Below, piece after piece: positions 1 to 10,345 of a stretch of DNA of 64,000 nt. Positions within the stretch are counted from its first letter, which is position 1. Each line of letters opens with the position of its first letter. Source of the DNA: Tillandsia leiboldiana. Lineage: Eukaryota > Streptophyta > Magnoliopsida > Poales > Bromeliaceae. The stretch lies in the NCBI GenBank assembly GCA_029204045.2, contig CM055076.1, forward strand, positions 21,842,074 to 21,906,073, given 5' to 3'. The position numbers and the translations under genes are program-made. Below the pieces are notes generated by a model that was given only the letters and a program-made list of their open reading frames with translations, did no database searches and was not told the origin of the DNA.

Positions 1-290
1 ATTTTTATAATCATCGATATGGATATACTTTACAGAAGAAACTTCTGTTTCCTGAAAAAATTACAATATCCAACAAGCTTTCATGCATCAGCATTAAGTA
101 GCAGGAAAATACGAGCCATATAGGTATGATGCCATATAGGAAAACCCTACAAATGAATGCAACACGACAAGAGTTTGGTACATATGGTGATCATAGTAAT
201 TATATATGAAAGAATGCCCAAACAGTATGCAATGAACATGATGGTTGGAATTTTGAGCACTACTAAATGCACAATCAATAAGAAGCTTAC

Positions 291-387
291 CTGGAGAGTG
301 AAGGCCACCAGAGGAATTGGATCCAAAGTTGTTACAAGATAAACATCATTGTATTCATTGTTAATGAATTTTCCATTGTTGATGGTA
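291..387 (-). CDS. NUDT3: Nudix hydrolase 3-like, one internal exon (partial gene)
   Basis: A 97-bp minus-strand exon is bounded by a good acceptor (ctgcac at 388-393, read as gtgcag) and a donor (GTAAGCT read from 284-290). It encodes 32 residues including INNEYNDVYLVTT and LDPIPL. I recognise this as the segment after the Nudix box of plant Nudix hydrolase 3 proteins, which join a Nudix domain to a peptidase M49 (dipeptidyl-peptidase III-like) region. The family hydrolyses nucleoside-diphosphate-linked substrates in the cytosol. The exon starts at codon position 3 and ends in phase 0, so it can be spliced in frame. The C-terminal exons would lie left of base 1. I could not find the upstream Nudix-box exons between 388 and about 5 kb, so the gene may be a fragment or have very long introns. 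The family assignment is from memory of conserved motifs, not a search. Confidence 0.68.
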
Positions 388-1074
388 CTGCACGAAAAAA
401 AGTAATAAATGCTTTTTTAACTTCATAAGGTCTAAGACCAACAGATTTTCAGTAACTAAAATGAGGCATTGTATACATGATGGTATGTCAAGTACCTAGT
501 AGAAATATTACCAGCTTGCAGGAGTCTCTTAGTTAAAATTTACTTTAACTGTCCATTCTGACTTTCAAAATTTTCAAGTGTTATATTATGATAGTTCAAC
601 CAGAATGCCCATTCCCATTATGATATTATTTCTATTGGGTAGTAGTCTCATATGAGGAAACAGACCAAACTTTAACTTCAGTAAACATATTTAATACTTA
701 GCAGTAACTTTACATGGCATTAGCAGTAACTTCACATAACATAACAAGATTTTTAAGATTGTCTACTGAATTCACTCACAAAGGACATGATCATGGAATA
801 CATTGGTGCAAGCATGAGATGAAGCAGCAATTTAGCCTACTATGAAAATTGGAAAAAAAAAAAAAAAAAAGCCTGCTGATTCATGCTAAGTTTGCATTAC
901 AATAACCAATAAAGATTATTAAAGAGACCCATTAGTTAATCGTCATACTGGGGCCAAGACATACGCTAGCTACAATAGCATGCTCGTTTAAAGCATTGAA
1001 ATGACCAGGGCTGGTCTGGATCAGGATGAAGTACATTAGTGAACATAATCTCAAGTACTAAAATATGGGCATTA
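388..1074. other. Noncoding, intron-like sequence
   Basis: AT-rich sequence upstream (on the minus strand) of the Nudix exon. A poly-A run sits near 855-870. No exon with family similarity was seen. It reads as intron if the Nudix gene extends rightward. Confidence 0.4.
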
Positions 1075-1082
1075 GATGAGTC

Positions 1083-1416
1083 CAAGGATTTAAGTATCCA
1101 TCGGCACGGACCGTATCTACCGTGCCGTACCGTGCCAACAAGATACCGGCACGATACAGCTCCCGTGCCGATAGCACAATTCAAAACCTTTTTTTCTTAA
1201 AATTACTAAGTAATTTTCTTAATAAAGTTCAAAATATTTGATAAAGATACATAATAAGCAATTAAAAATTTTTGTTGCTAAAGAAATTAAATATTTCATG
1301 CCATTATGTGTCGGCACGCATATATTTTTTGTGACCGGCACTCATCGGCACGGCTCGGCACGCACCGTGCCGGCAAGTTTTCGGCACGACCCCGTGCCAC
1401 GGCACTTAAATCCTTG
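1083..1416. mobile_element. hAT-type MITE with perfect 8-bp TSD
   Basis: The 334-bp element is flanked by identical 8-bp copies of GATGAGTC at 1075-1082 and 1417-1424. Its ends are inverted repeats: CAAGGATTTAAGT at the left, ACTTAAATCCTTG at the right. The inside is rich in CGGCACGG/CCGTGCCG motifs in both orientations, so the transcript could fold back. There is no coding capacity. An 8-bp target duplication is the hallmark of the hAT superfamily. The perfect duplication suggests a fairly recent insertion. Confidence 0.9.
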
Positions 1417-1460
1417 GATGAGTCTAATAAGGATATCACTTTCAGCTGCAAATTCCTTTT

Positions 1461-3009
1461 GCCACCGTTTGGTAACGGGGATAAGGGGGGGATAACCCCC
1501 TTATCCCCAGTTTTATACCCAAACGAGAATTAAATTTTTGAGAATAGTTATTCTCATTGTATGGGAATAATGAGTTTGGGGGTAGGAACTGTTGTTCCCA
1601 CCCCCACATGGAATACACGGGGATTTTATTTTGGCACGGGAATTGAGACATTCACGTGGGTGCACTATCTCCTTCTCCCCTTCTCCCCCATCTTCAGACA
1701 AATCTTCATTTCTCCATTTTCCATCTTCTCCCCCTTCTTCATCTTCTCCAAATACACATCTTCCTCTCCCCGATCTCCGTCGCGGCCTCTCTGCGGCAAC
1801 CCTCTCCGCGCCGCGGCCCCTCTGCGGCAACCCTCTCCGCGTCGCGGCCCCGCTGCGGACCACTTTTTCAAGAACTTATGGATTGCAAATATTAAATTTA
1901 ATATTTAAGAACCAAAATAAAACTTAATTAAAAGTTGATAAATCAGTGGTCTATTTATCCTTATATTATTATGATAAATGATGATGTACATTTTATTTGG
2001 GACATCCTTTTTCTCATGAATTGCAAAATAAATTTTTTAGCAATGCGTGGTGTTTAATTTATTTCGTAAATTTTAATTTATTAAAATAGGAGGCTTGATT
2101 AATGTACTATTTTTTTTTCTATGTTTTAATTTTCTTCAACTCGACCATCAAAATATAATATATTTGAATACAAAATTATAGTCATATATTTATTTGGATC
2201 TTACATGATAAATTTTAGTTCAAACTATTTTGAATCAAGAGTTGTGAAATAAAAAGAAACTATATATTAGATAATATTTTTCAATATAGGCAGACGCATT
2301 CGAGAACTTCAGGATAAATAACTTCACATGCAATATCTCTTATTAATGTCGTGGAGTTGATAGCGAACTAAAATTACAATATTTTAAATTTTATAATACA
2401 TCAAACCGAAGCTTTACAAAAAACAATAATATTGGAGATTAAGTTGTAATTTATCTATTTTCTGATCAAAACCATTAATATTACAAAATTAAAAAAATAT
2501 TTAAAAGTATTTAAGAATGATAGAAAATTTTAAAAGAAAATATTTAAAATTTGCTTATCTATTGGTTAATGGTTTGAAAATTATAACGAATCAAAAATTT
2601 TAATATTTTATTTTAAAATTTTCTATCATTTTTAAGTACTTTTAAATATTTAATATTTAATTTTAAATATTTTTTAAATTTTTTAATATTAATTTAAATT
2701 TATTATTAGGTTGATTAATATCATAAATTATTTTATTTTTAAATTATATCATAAAGGGCAAAATAGTCAATACACATATTTATCCCCTCTCAATTCTTCT
2801 TATTCCTCTATACTCAACCAAACACAATTTTTTCTTATTCATCTTATTCTCCTTATTCCTATATAATTTACCAAACACAATTTTCTTTAAACCCGGTATA
2901 ACTCTTAAACCCAACCAAACAGAAATTTACACTAATTCCTGCTAATACCATAACTTATACCTATCCCCGGTATAACTAAATTTTTCTTATCCCCGAACCA
3001 AACGGAGCC
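1461..3009. mobile_element. Non-autonomous DNA transposon, PIF/Harbinger-like, 1.55 kb
   Basis: The ends are imperfect inverted repeats: GCCACCGTTTGG followed by CGGGGATAAG at the left, and the reverse complement reading GGCTCCGTTTGG then CGGGGATAAG at the right. Both ends abut TTT (1458-1460 and 3010-3012), compatible with a 3-bp target duplication, although PIF/Harbinger usually shows TTA/TAA. No transposase was found. Positions 1780-1860 hold a GC-rich segment with a roughly 31-bp tandem repeat (TGCGGCAACCCTCTCCGCG core), unlike the AT-rich remainder. The family call is tentative; the inverted-repeat structure is clear. Confidence 0.65.
2496..2651. repeat. Long AT-rich inverted repeat (hairpin)
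   Basis: Arms at about 2496-2536 and 2611-2651 are near-perfect reverse complements; each contains ATGATAGAAAATTTTAAA or its complement. The loop is about 75 bases. The hairpin lies inside the 1461-3009 element and could form an extended double-stranded RNA if transcribed. Confidence 0.75.
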
Positions 3010-3012
3010 TTT

Positions 3013-4253
3013 GAGTTTTCACATTTAATAGTCCAAGGAAGAGAAAAGAACAAAAAAAAAAAAATTGGGAGTAGCCCTGCATAATTTCATGACATAGTTT
3101 GTTAACAAGGGAAATGAACCGTATATCTCAGGTTCCTGAACTGTGGCCTGATAAAGTAACTAAGTTTTGCATGAAATACAGATTTTGTACATTACAAAAT
3201 AGTGCAAGGAAGGACCAACAAGTATTGCAGAGAGAAGTAAAGGTTCCAAAGTTGTGTCTGTTCAGGTATTCCGCACCTTTGCAAAATCATGTCTATTAAA
3301 CTAAGCCACTCTCAAGGAAGGAAAAATTACTAAAGAACTGCACTAATCTATGCGTTGTTAAAATTACAAGTACGTTCCATGGCCCGTATACCTGCAGTAG
3401 AAAATAGAATGGCAAGAAGGCCTCAAAACAGTATCTTTAAAACTTTGAAGACCAAGTATAACAACAAAGTATAACAACAGAATCATTCATGAGCCTACCT
3501 TAACTTTTTCCTAAACTCAAAACTTCTCAAGCAAAAACAACATTATCACACCTATGCATTTTGTCATTCATCAATTTCCCCTATACATGCATCCTTCAGC
3601 TTATCCCTTTAACTGTGCACATTTTTTAATCTAAGAATAATATTATCCCTACGTAGGTTATAGAAGTTCATTTTTTGGTCCTCTAAGATCATCAAACAAC
3701 AAAAAAAATGAAATGAACATCTGCTCAAAACACCAGATTCCAATGCAGCAATATTACACGACCACCAGTTTTCTCTATAATGCAGTGTAGCGTAGTAAAT
3801 ATTGACAACGCCTACCTATGTTTACTCATGTATTTACTAATTACAATACATTCATGCAATTCCAATAATATTAATAACAAGTAAACTGACTGTCCAAAGT
3901 AAACTGACTGTCCAACTCTTAGTTCATTCTTATCACCCCTTTTAGAGCATCACCCCTTTTAGAGCATCAGAAAAAACAACCCCTCAATCTAATCAAACTA
4001 AACACATCAATTTGATTCCCTAGAAAATAACTAAAAAATTCATAATTATGTAGGATTTGAGCAAATGCAGCATCAAACACCCAAAATGCTAATTCTCTAA
4101 AATCCCAACACCTACAATTCATTACTCTAAATCAACAATTTGACTAATCTACAAATCGTAATTACAAATTGACAGCAAAACCAAACGAGATCAAGGAAAA
4201 AAAACAAAATCTATTCAAGGACGAACTATGGATTTGAGATTGAAAGCTCTTAC
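3013..4253. other. Noncoding, probable intron or intergenic DNA
   Basis: No protein-coding exon could be supported. It holds two small duplications: AAACTGACTGTCCAA twice near 3892-3917, and a 19-bp unit containing CACCCCTTTTAGAGCAT near 3935-3970. If the donor at 4252-4253 is used, this is the first intron of a minus-strand gene. Confidence 0.35.
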
Positions 4254-4560
4254 CAATGGATCGGAAACCAAATCGACAAGTTGCACCACCGAGGTCTCGG
4301 ATCATATCGCTGTGTCGGGGAAGATCGTCCACGCGGTGCTGAGAAGGTCGGAGGGGAAGAGAGGGTGATTTGGGAATGGGATCGGAGCTTGGAGAGGATG
4401 CGGAGAGCTCGAGTAGAGGTGAATAGAAGTGAAGGAGAGGGGGAGAGCTCGAGCTCGATCGGAGGTGGGGATCGAGCTGGAGCTGGAGCTCGGAGGTGGA
4501 GTTCGCATGAGCTCGAGCTCGGAACGCGTGAGGTATCCGCGAAGGAGGAAAGGCCAGGTT
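4254..4560 (-). promoter_or_regulatory. GC-rich candidate first exon / TSS region, minus strand
   Basis: An abrupt GC-rich island in AT-rich surroundings. On the minus strand it ends in a strong donor, CCATTG then GTAAGAGC (GT at 4252-4253), so it looks like a first exon or 5' leader. A short ORF starting with ATG at 4305 reads MIRDLGGATCRFGFRSI up to the donor; it was not recognised. The island is crowded with GAGCTC palindromes (4440-4530). An AT-rich stretch with TATATAA lies just upstream at 4580-4590. It could be the start of the Nudix gene or of an unrelated transcript. Confidence 0.4.
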
Positions 4561-4642
4561 CACACAGGTCGTTATCCTTTTCAATATATAATTATTAATT
4601 AATTCTATATTAAATCATAAGTTTACTATGATTAATTAAATT

Positions 4643-4713
4643 GGCCCCTTGGTCTAATGGGCAAGACGTTGGACTCTAAATCTATTAACTCAAGTTCGAA
4701 TTTAGGTTTGAGA
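4643..4713 (+). pseudogene. tRNA-Gln-like relic or SINE head
   Basis: The segment matches the layout of a plant tRNA-Gln: a D-arm-like GGTCTAATGGGCAAGACG, an anticodon arm with GGACTCTAAATC, and a B-box-like AAGTTCGAATTT. The anticodon reads CTA where tRNA-Gln has CTG. The 3' acceptor strand does not pair with GGCCCCT, so a functional tRNA is unlikely. The downstream AT-rich tail would suit a tRNA-derived SINE. Confidence 0.45.
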
Positions 4714-4959
4714 TTTTAAATTTGAATTTAAAAATTTAAAAATTATAATAATTTGCAAATTAAAATATATAATTTTTAATTTTTAAAATTTAAATATTAT
4801 CTAATTTTATCTTAAAATATAAAATTAAAATTAAAACTTTAAAATTTTAAATTTTAAATTTTAAATTTTAAATTTGATATTTTTAAAATTTTAAATTTGA
4901 GATTTTTTAAATTTAATTTTAAAAATCAAAATCACTTTTAAAATACTCTATTGAGCCAA

Positions 4960-5161
4960 TTTTTTTTATTTCTTTTTTGTCCAAAATTATTTTTCAAATA
5001 ATAGTCAAATACGAACATATTTAATCTAGAATTATTAGTCGGCAAAAAAAAAAAATAAATAAAAATAATTACCGCTAAAATATATTTATATATTATTTAA
5101 TAGGGACCATTTTATAATTGTCGCTATTAAATTGCCACCAAAAGTCTATTTTGTTGTAGTG
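4960..5161 (-). mobile_element. CACTA-type terminal end
   Basis: Read on the minus strand the sequence starts CACTACAACAAAAT at 5161, matching CACTA-superfamily terminal repeats. The next 200 bases are AT-rich with short GGCAATTT/GCGACAATT motifs. The opposite terminal repeat was not found in the window, so this is a fragment, and the left limit is a guess. Confidence 0.5.
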
Positions 5162-5665
5162 ATAGTATATTGGGTGGTAGCAAGATCCAAGAGGTTAAGA
5201 GGGTTAAGTGTGCTAGAACTAGAGTAGTTTTAGGATGGGTGACCCCCTGGGAAGTTGGGGCGTCACAGTTGGTATCAGAGCCAATCACTAGTCGAAAATG
5301 TGAGATAAATCTCGGTTGAGTCAGGGTTATATAGTAGGTAGAGCGAGGCTCCTCGGCTAATGACCGTTGTTGGTGGAGTGCAGCTCCCCACAAGGTTGGC
5401 TAAGGCTAGCGAGACGAGTCTCACATCGCTTGGTGCTTGTGAGTGTCTTTGAGCCTGACGAGAATGTCAGGGCTTAAAGAGGGGAGGAATGTAGCACCCC
5501 CAGAATTTGAATTAGTCCTATATATAAGGTATAAATAGGACTAAACCTCTTAACCCGGCTATAGCATTTTGGGTGGTAGCAAGGCCCAAGAGGTTAAGAG
5601 AGTTAAGCGTGCTAGAGCTAGAGTAGTTCTAGAATGGATGACCCCCTGGGAAGTGGGGCATCACA
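5162..5665 (+). mobile_element. TRIM (miniature LTR retrotransposon), 5' LTR truncated
   Basis: A complete miniature layout is visible: partial 5' LTR 5162-5267 ending TCACA; primer-binding site TGGTATCAGAGCC at 5270-5282, matching initiator tRNA-Met; a 222-bp noncoding interior; polypurine tract AAAGAGGGGAGGAA at 5476-5489; and a 176-bp 3' LTR 5490-5665 starting TGTAGCACCCCC and ending TCACA. The two LTRs share GGGTGGTAGCAAG and GATGACCCCCTGGGAAGT-like stretches in the same order. With no coding sequence it depends on proteins from another element. The 5' LTR stops exactly at the CACTA end. Confidence 0.88.
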
Positions 5666-6600
5666 CGCGGCCCCACTGAGGCTCGAAAGGTGAAGGTCGA
5701 CCAAAAAGGGGGGTCGAGATGGATTTTTTGGCCACCACGTTTAAAGCCGACAATGGATAAGAGGAATGATCGGCCAAAAGGGCCGAGAGTTAGTAACATA
5801 TCCAGAGCCGTCCTCGGTCCTACTAGGACGTTTTGGTAGGAAGGCACTGGAAAACGACGAAGGATAGGTTCACCGAGAATTAAGAAAGATTGACACCTGT
5901 TCACGAATCTCTCGGGCAGTGCGAAAATACCTTGCCAAGATATGAGGATGATCGCTGGACAGTGTAATCCGTGCCAGAAGTTGACTCAATATTGACAATT
6001 GCTCGAACGACACATCAGGCGATTGTCGAGGGGGCATTGTTGAGACCAGAATTTTTGCCACTCGAGGGAGTGACACGTGGCGTTCACCATCGGCTAAAGG
6101 TATTAGCCGACGGAGGTTTGAATCAGCAAGGAGGGACTCGTGTCTCGATTGAGACCGATCTCGGTCGCACAAGAATGCGCCATGCGACATGGGCTATCGG
6201 CTGAAGACCGTTAACCGATGGGAGAAGCAACCGACGAAGAGGACCAACTTCGGCCGCCACCGGACATCGAACCATCTCGATCAGATGACGACGCAGGCGA
6301 AGTCGGAATCAAATTTTAGTTGATCAAGCCGAAGAGGAAAGACCCATATCTGGATCCAGACCAATCTGAGGCGCGTAGCAGTAAAGTACTAAGCACGCGG
6401 CATCGGACGAAGACACCAGTCGACGGAAGACAGGTTAGCCGAAGAGGAGTCTCCGTCCCGATCCGGATCGATCTTAGTCACGAGAAGACACAAGACGTGG
6501 TAAATGCTGTCGATTGAAGGCGCTAGCCGACAGTAGAATCAGCCGCTAAGAAGAGCGGTCAGCAGGAAGACTAGCAAGACCGTATGTCAGCCAAAGACAG
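5666..6600 (+). mobile_element. LTR-retrotransposon 3' remnant with polypurine tract and partial LTR
   Basis: GC-richer than its surroundings and full of CGGCT/GCCGA motifs. A polypurine-like CGAGGGGGCA (about 6026-6036) directly precedes TGTTGAGACC at 6038, a typical LTR start. Sequence before it would be the 3' interior, and after it the LTR up to about 6600, where composition drops to AT-rich. No protein domain is readable. The right end was not found, so the copy is truncated. Confidence 0.5.
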
Positions 6601-8815
6601 ATATCAGACAACTTTTAGATCACATTGGCAGTCTTTCCACTTTCTCTCTGTTGACTTTAAAATCTATTTTTAACATCTTGCTTGATAGAAGAACACCTTT
6701 CATTTAATCGCAACAAACCTAGTTGTTTTCCCATTCAAAAGCATACAAGTTCAAGATAATTGATCATAAAAGAGCGAAATTCAAAAACATTTCACTAAGT
6801 TCTAGTACCATAAAGCTCTTAATGCTTTGGTGTTTAATTACATAAATATTTGTGCTCTTAGAAATGTTAAGTAACAATGTCAAACATTTATTTTTACAAG
6901 GGTAAAATTGCCCTCCTAGTCTCCAAACTTTTTAGTCAAGTTCTATTTTAATCCTCAAAACTCTTATATTGATCATTCAATACCGCAAGCTTTTAGTAGT
7001 TTATTTTTATACTTCCTAGAGGAAATTGCACCAAGTCCATCCGTGCATCCTTGTACCACTAATCGGCTCTCTGTCCATTTGTACTTTCGATTCAGCCAAC
7101 ATCCAAATTTACAAAGAGAAATGGTTGCCGGAGTGGGTGGTAGAGATCAAAATATGAGAGGAGATTGAGCTTTGATGGATGGGTAGCATGCAGTTGTACA
7201 GATGCAACAGGTGCGGGCAATAACTTTCCTCTAATAATAGATAAGGACTAAAGTGAAATAATTTCAAAAGATTAGGGTATCAAATGTCCTATTTGATTGG
7301 ACTAAAATGAAGCTTGACAAAAAGTTTAACATAAGTAGCCAAAAGTTTTTAGTTCAATATCAAATTCATGAGTAGCCAAAAATTTAACATAAAGAGGATT
7401 TTGTATTTGCTCACTTTAACAAAGGCACTACTAGAGTGTTTGCTGTCAAACCATATGTGTTGCCTCTTTCTTTTCAAAAGCACCAGCAATCTCTTGTTCT
7501 TTTCGTCCTAAAATTTGTTTTCTTCAAAGAGTACCACCACCTTCGAATATTGCAGAAGACTATGTTTAATAAGTGGCACATAATGAAGTTCTAATCATCC
7601 ATTAGAGGAAAATCCAAATTGATATTTTAGGTAATAAAAAAAATTCTTTCCTTCGAACAGGAGATGACCACGTGTTTTGCAACAATGAACATTTAAGTTC
7701 AGAAAAGGCATTTGGTTGCCAATCTACTGAAAGGAAAGATTTCAAAGACTTGATCTTTTTTTTCACTTGTCGAAACTCTATTACATGAGCTAATGTGTAA
7801 TATTGCAAATCCCCGTTCTGAATCGAATTTTAAAAAGAATTGGCCGGACAAGAAGATCCTTTTCAGTTTTCGTTGGCCACAATCCTTTAGTTCTATGGAA
7901 ATTATATATACACACTATATAATCATATTGATTAGTTGATAGTAGACTTTGAGATATAATGAAAGAATGATATGGAGGTGTGCTGTGTACAGTTAATTAC
8001 CAAGTTAAAAAGAGACACTTCAGCATAAATAAGCTCAACATGAGGAGTAACAACAGAGCATTCTTTAACAGCACAATGGAGACTGCTAGACAAGCAACTA
8101 GTTGGGGACCTAATGGAAAAGCTACTTTCTGAGTTCTTAAACAAAGAATTCATAAAGTACGATTAATTTATTTGATCTATTGCATTTATTATTATTGTTT
8201 TTTATGGATCGTGATGGTCCTTCATCTAGTTTAGGTCATGGTACTCATAATTTCGATTCTAATCATGAAAATTTGGTCAAATTAGATTGGATTATAATTT
8301 CAAATCTACAGCTGCGCCCTCTTAGCCGTTGAAAATTTATATCTTAATTTCCTTGTACTTTAATTTTATGAAGGTGTAAACTAAATGCGCCGCTGAGTAT
8401 TATAAATATTCTAAAGTTTTGATAACAAATTTTATTTTGATCTAAAGTAGTAGAAACTTCAGTTGCTATTAAAAGCTAAAACTTCTATAGTGAGGACTTA
8501 TTACGCGATCCAAAACTCTCTATTTATCTACCCAACTAACTAGATTTCGTTCAAGTCGGCTTCAATTCATTGTGACTCAGGCTACTAACTAGGAGCAGTT
8601 TAACAGAGTGCTCTTAAAAAAAGCCCTAACCCTTGCTCTATAGAAGCAGTAAAAGTTCTAGATATTTTGATTGGCAAACAATTAAGAAGAAATATGCAAA
8701 TGCCCATTTGAAGCACATAAACACCTAACAAATATAAAAAATATAAAGTTTATACCCCAAATCGGATCAAAAAGTAACAGCTTAAAATAAATTTAAATCG
8801 TTTGAAATTACCTCA
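6601..8815. other. AT-rich noncoding stretch
   Basis: No supported gene. Short ORFs here have no recognisable domain and no splice context. The motif AAAGCCCTAACCCTTGCTC occurs at about 8620 and again at about 8955, hinting that a fragment of the next segment was copied. Confidence 0.4.
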
Positions 8816-9230
8816 CCCTTTTCTTCTTCTTCTACAACCTTTTCCTACAAGGATGCAAAACACCACCTCCGGAGCAAATCGCCGCCACCGCCCCCCACTC
8901 AACGATGATGAGCCCCTGTTCCTCCTCCTTCCCGAGCCCTAGCTGCCCCAAAAGCCCTAACCCTTGCTCGATTGTGAACCCCTCCTACCTCCAAAGTTGA
9001 TGATGAGGAAAAGAGGAGCCAGTAGAGGAGAGGGGTGGAGGCGATGAGGATAACGTTGCAGCGGTGGGGGTGATGATCAAGCTACACGGTGATTTCTCGC
9101 GAAAGGAGAAATCTCCCATAGAAAAAGCTCGCCATGGGAGATCGCGAGGCGAGACGACGAGGGAGGTGAAACGGAGGAGACGAAGTAGGGGAGAGGTGAG
9201 AGGTATTAGAGAGGAATAGGGTGGGTTTTG
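8816..9230. other. GC-rich exon-like segment of unknown origin
   Basis: A 400-bp GC-rich block (CGCCGCCACCGCC, GAGGCGATGAGG and similar) sits between AT-rich DNA and long T runs. It contains TTCTCGCGAAAGGAGAAATC, a small inverted repeat. It resembles a captured first exon inside a transposon, but no frame gives a recognisable protein. Confidence 0.3.
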
Positions 9231-9491
9231 TTTTATTGTTTTTTTTTTAGCTTTAGATCTGGTTGGGTGCTTTGTTTTCTTTTTTTGTTTTTTTTTTTTT
9301 TTTTTTTTGTTTTTTTTTTTGCTTTACATCTAATTAGAAGAAACAAACGGATTTTATTTTTTTTTTTTTATTTCTTTTTTGGGTGCTTTGGGTCTAGGGT
9401 TTTCTGTTTTTGTTTTGTTTTTTTTTTTTTTTTTTTAAAGGAGTGGTTGGATTTTTTTTTTTTTATTTTATGGTTTTGGATATGGAAAAAT

Positions 9492-9531
<40 letters not shown>

Positions 9532-9535
9532 GGGG
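9231..9535. repeat. Poly-T rich low-complexity tract
   Basis: Successive T homopolymers separated by short unique blocks; the longest runs are at 9294-9308, 9419-9436 and 9493-9529. Apparent proteins here are homopolymer artefacts. Confidence 0.9.
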
Positions 9536-9538
9536 GAG

Positions 9539-9966
9539 GCTGAAAGATTTTGGATGTAGATGAATTTTTTTTAAACTAGTATTTTTAAAATATAATTTTT
9601 TTGTAATTGGACGCAATAAGATAGGTGGGATGGATTGAGTAAGAATAATATTTTTTTTTCTTTATGGATTGGACTTTAGATTGAGCAATAATATATTTTT
9701 TTCCTTTCTAATTTGGACTTTATATATAGGTCTTAGATTTTTTTTTATGCAGCTGAAAAATTTTGGATGTAGATGAATTTTTTTTAAAGCAGTATTTTTA
9801 AGATAGAACTTTTTTGTAATTGAACGCAATAAGATAATTAGAATGGATTGAGCAAGAATAATATATACATTTTTTCTTTCTGGATTGTACTTTAGATTAA
9901 GCAAGAATAAATTTATTTATTTTTTTTCTGATTTGGACTTTGTTTATAGGTCTTAGATTTTTTTTT
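9539..9966. repeat. Tandem duplication, about 213-bp unit
   Basis: Copy 1 (9539-9751) and copy 2 (9752-9966) both run from GCTGAAAR-ATTTTGGATGTAGATG through GGATTGAG-AAGAATAATAT to ATAGGTCTTAGATTTTTTTT. Divergence is moderate. The function is unknown; it is probably the 3' part of an unidentified transposon. Confidence 0.85.
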
Positions 9967-10176
9967 TTTTATAAACTTTTAGATATAAATAAAATATTTG
10001 TATAAAAGTATTTCAAAATTATATTTTTATAATCTAATTTTATTATAGTATTTTTTTATAATAATCCAAATAGCCCTTCCGCGAGGAACCGAAATTTTCT
10101 TTTATGAACAACAATGTTTGTAGTCATACTCGAAAATTTATTGTTTCATTGGAAATGATTGCAAAGAGGGATGCTA

Positions 10177-10345
10177 GGTGTACACCCCTTTAGGGATGTA
10201 CATTCTACACCCCACCCTATCCTGTGGGCAGGATGGGGTGATGTGATGACCTGGATCTCTACAGAGTAGACGGGTCCGGGTTCTGGTTTACATCCGGGGC
10301 GTGACAGGTGGGGTGTAGGATGTACACTCCTAAAGGGGTGTATAC
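10177..10345. mobile_element. Palindromic MITE with an LTR-like insert
   Basis: Arms 10177-10216 and 10306-10345 are about 40-bp inverted repeats (TGTACACCCCTTTAGG at the left, CCTAAAGGGGTGTATAC at the right). Between them lies 10244-10306, which begins TGATGAC and ends GGGGCGTGACA, the terminal motif of the Ty3/gypsy LTRs elsewhere in this window. The superfamily is not determined. Confidence 0.7.

Noticed and set aside
5870..6204. Overlapping frames on both strands near 6 kb
   Set aside because: They fall in the LTR-retrotransposon remnant with PPT and LTR start; no conserved motif.
9228..9616. Open frames in the poly-T region that look like Phe- or Lys-rich proteins
   Set aside because: They are direct translations of homopolymer T/A runs with no domain or codon structure.
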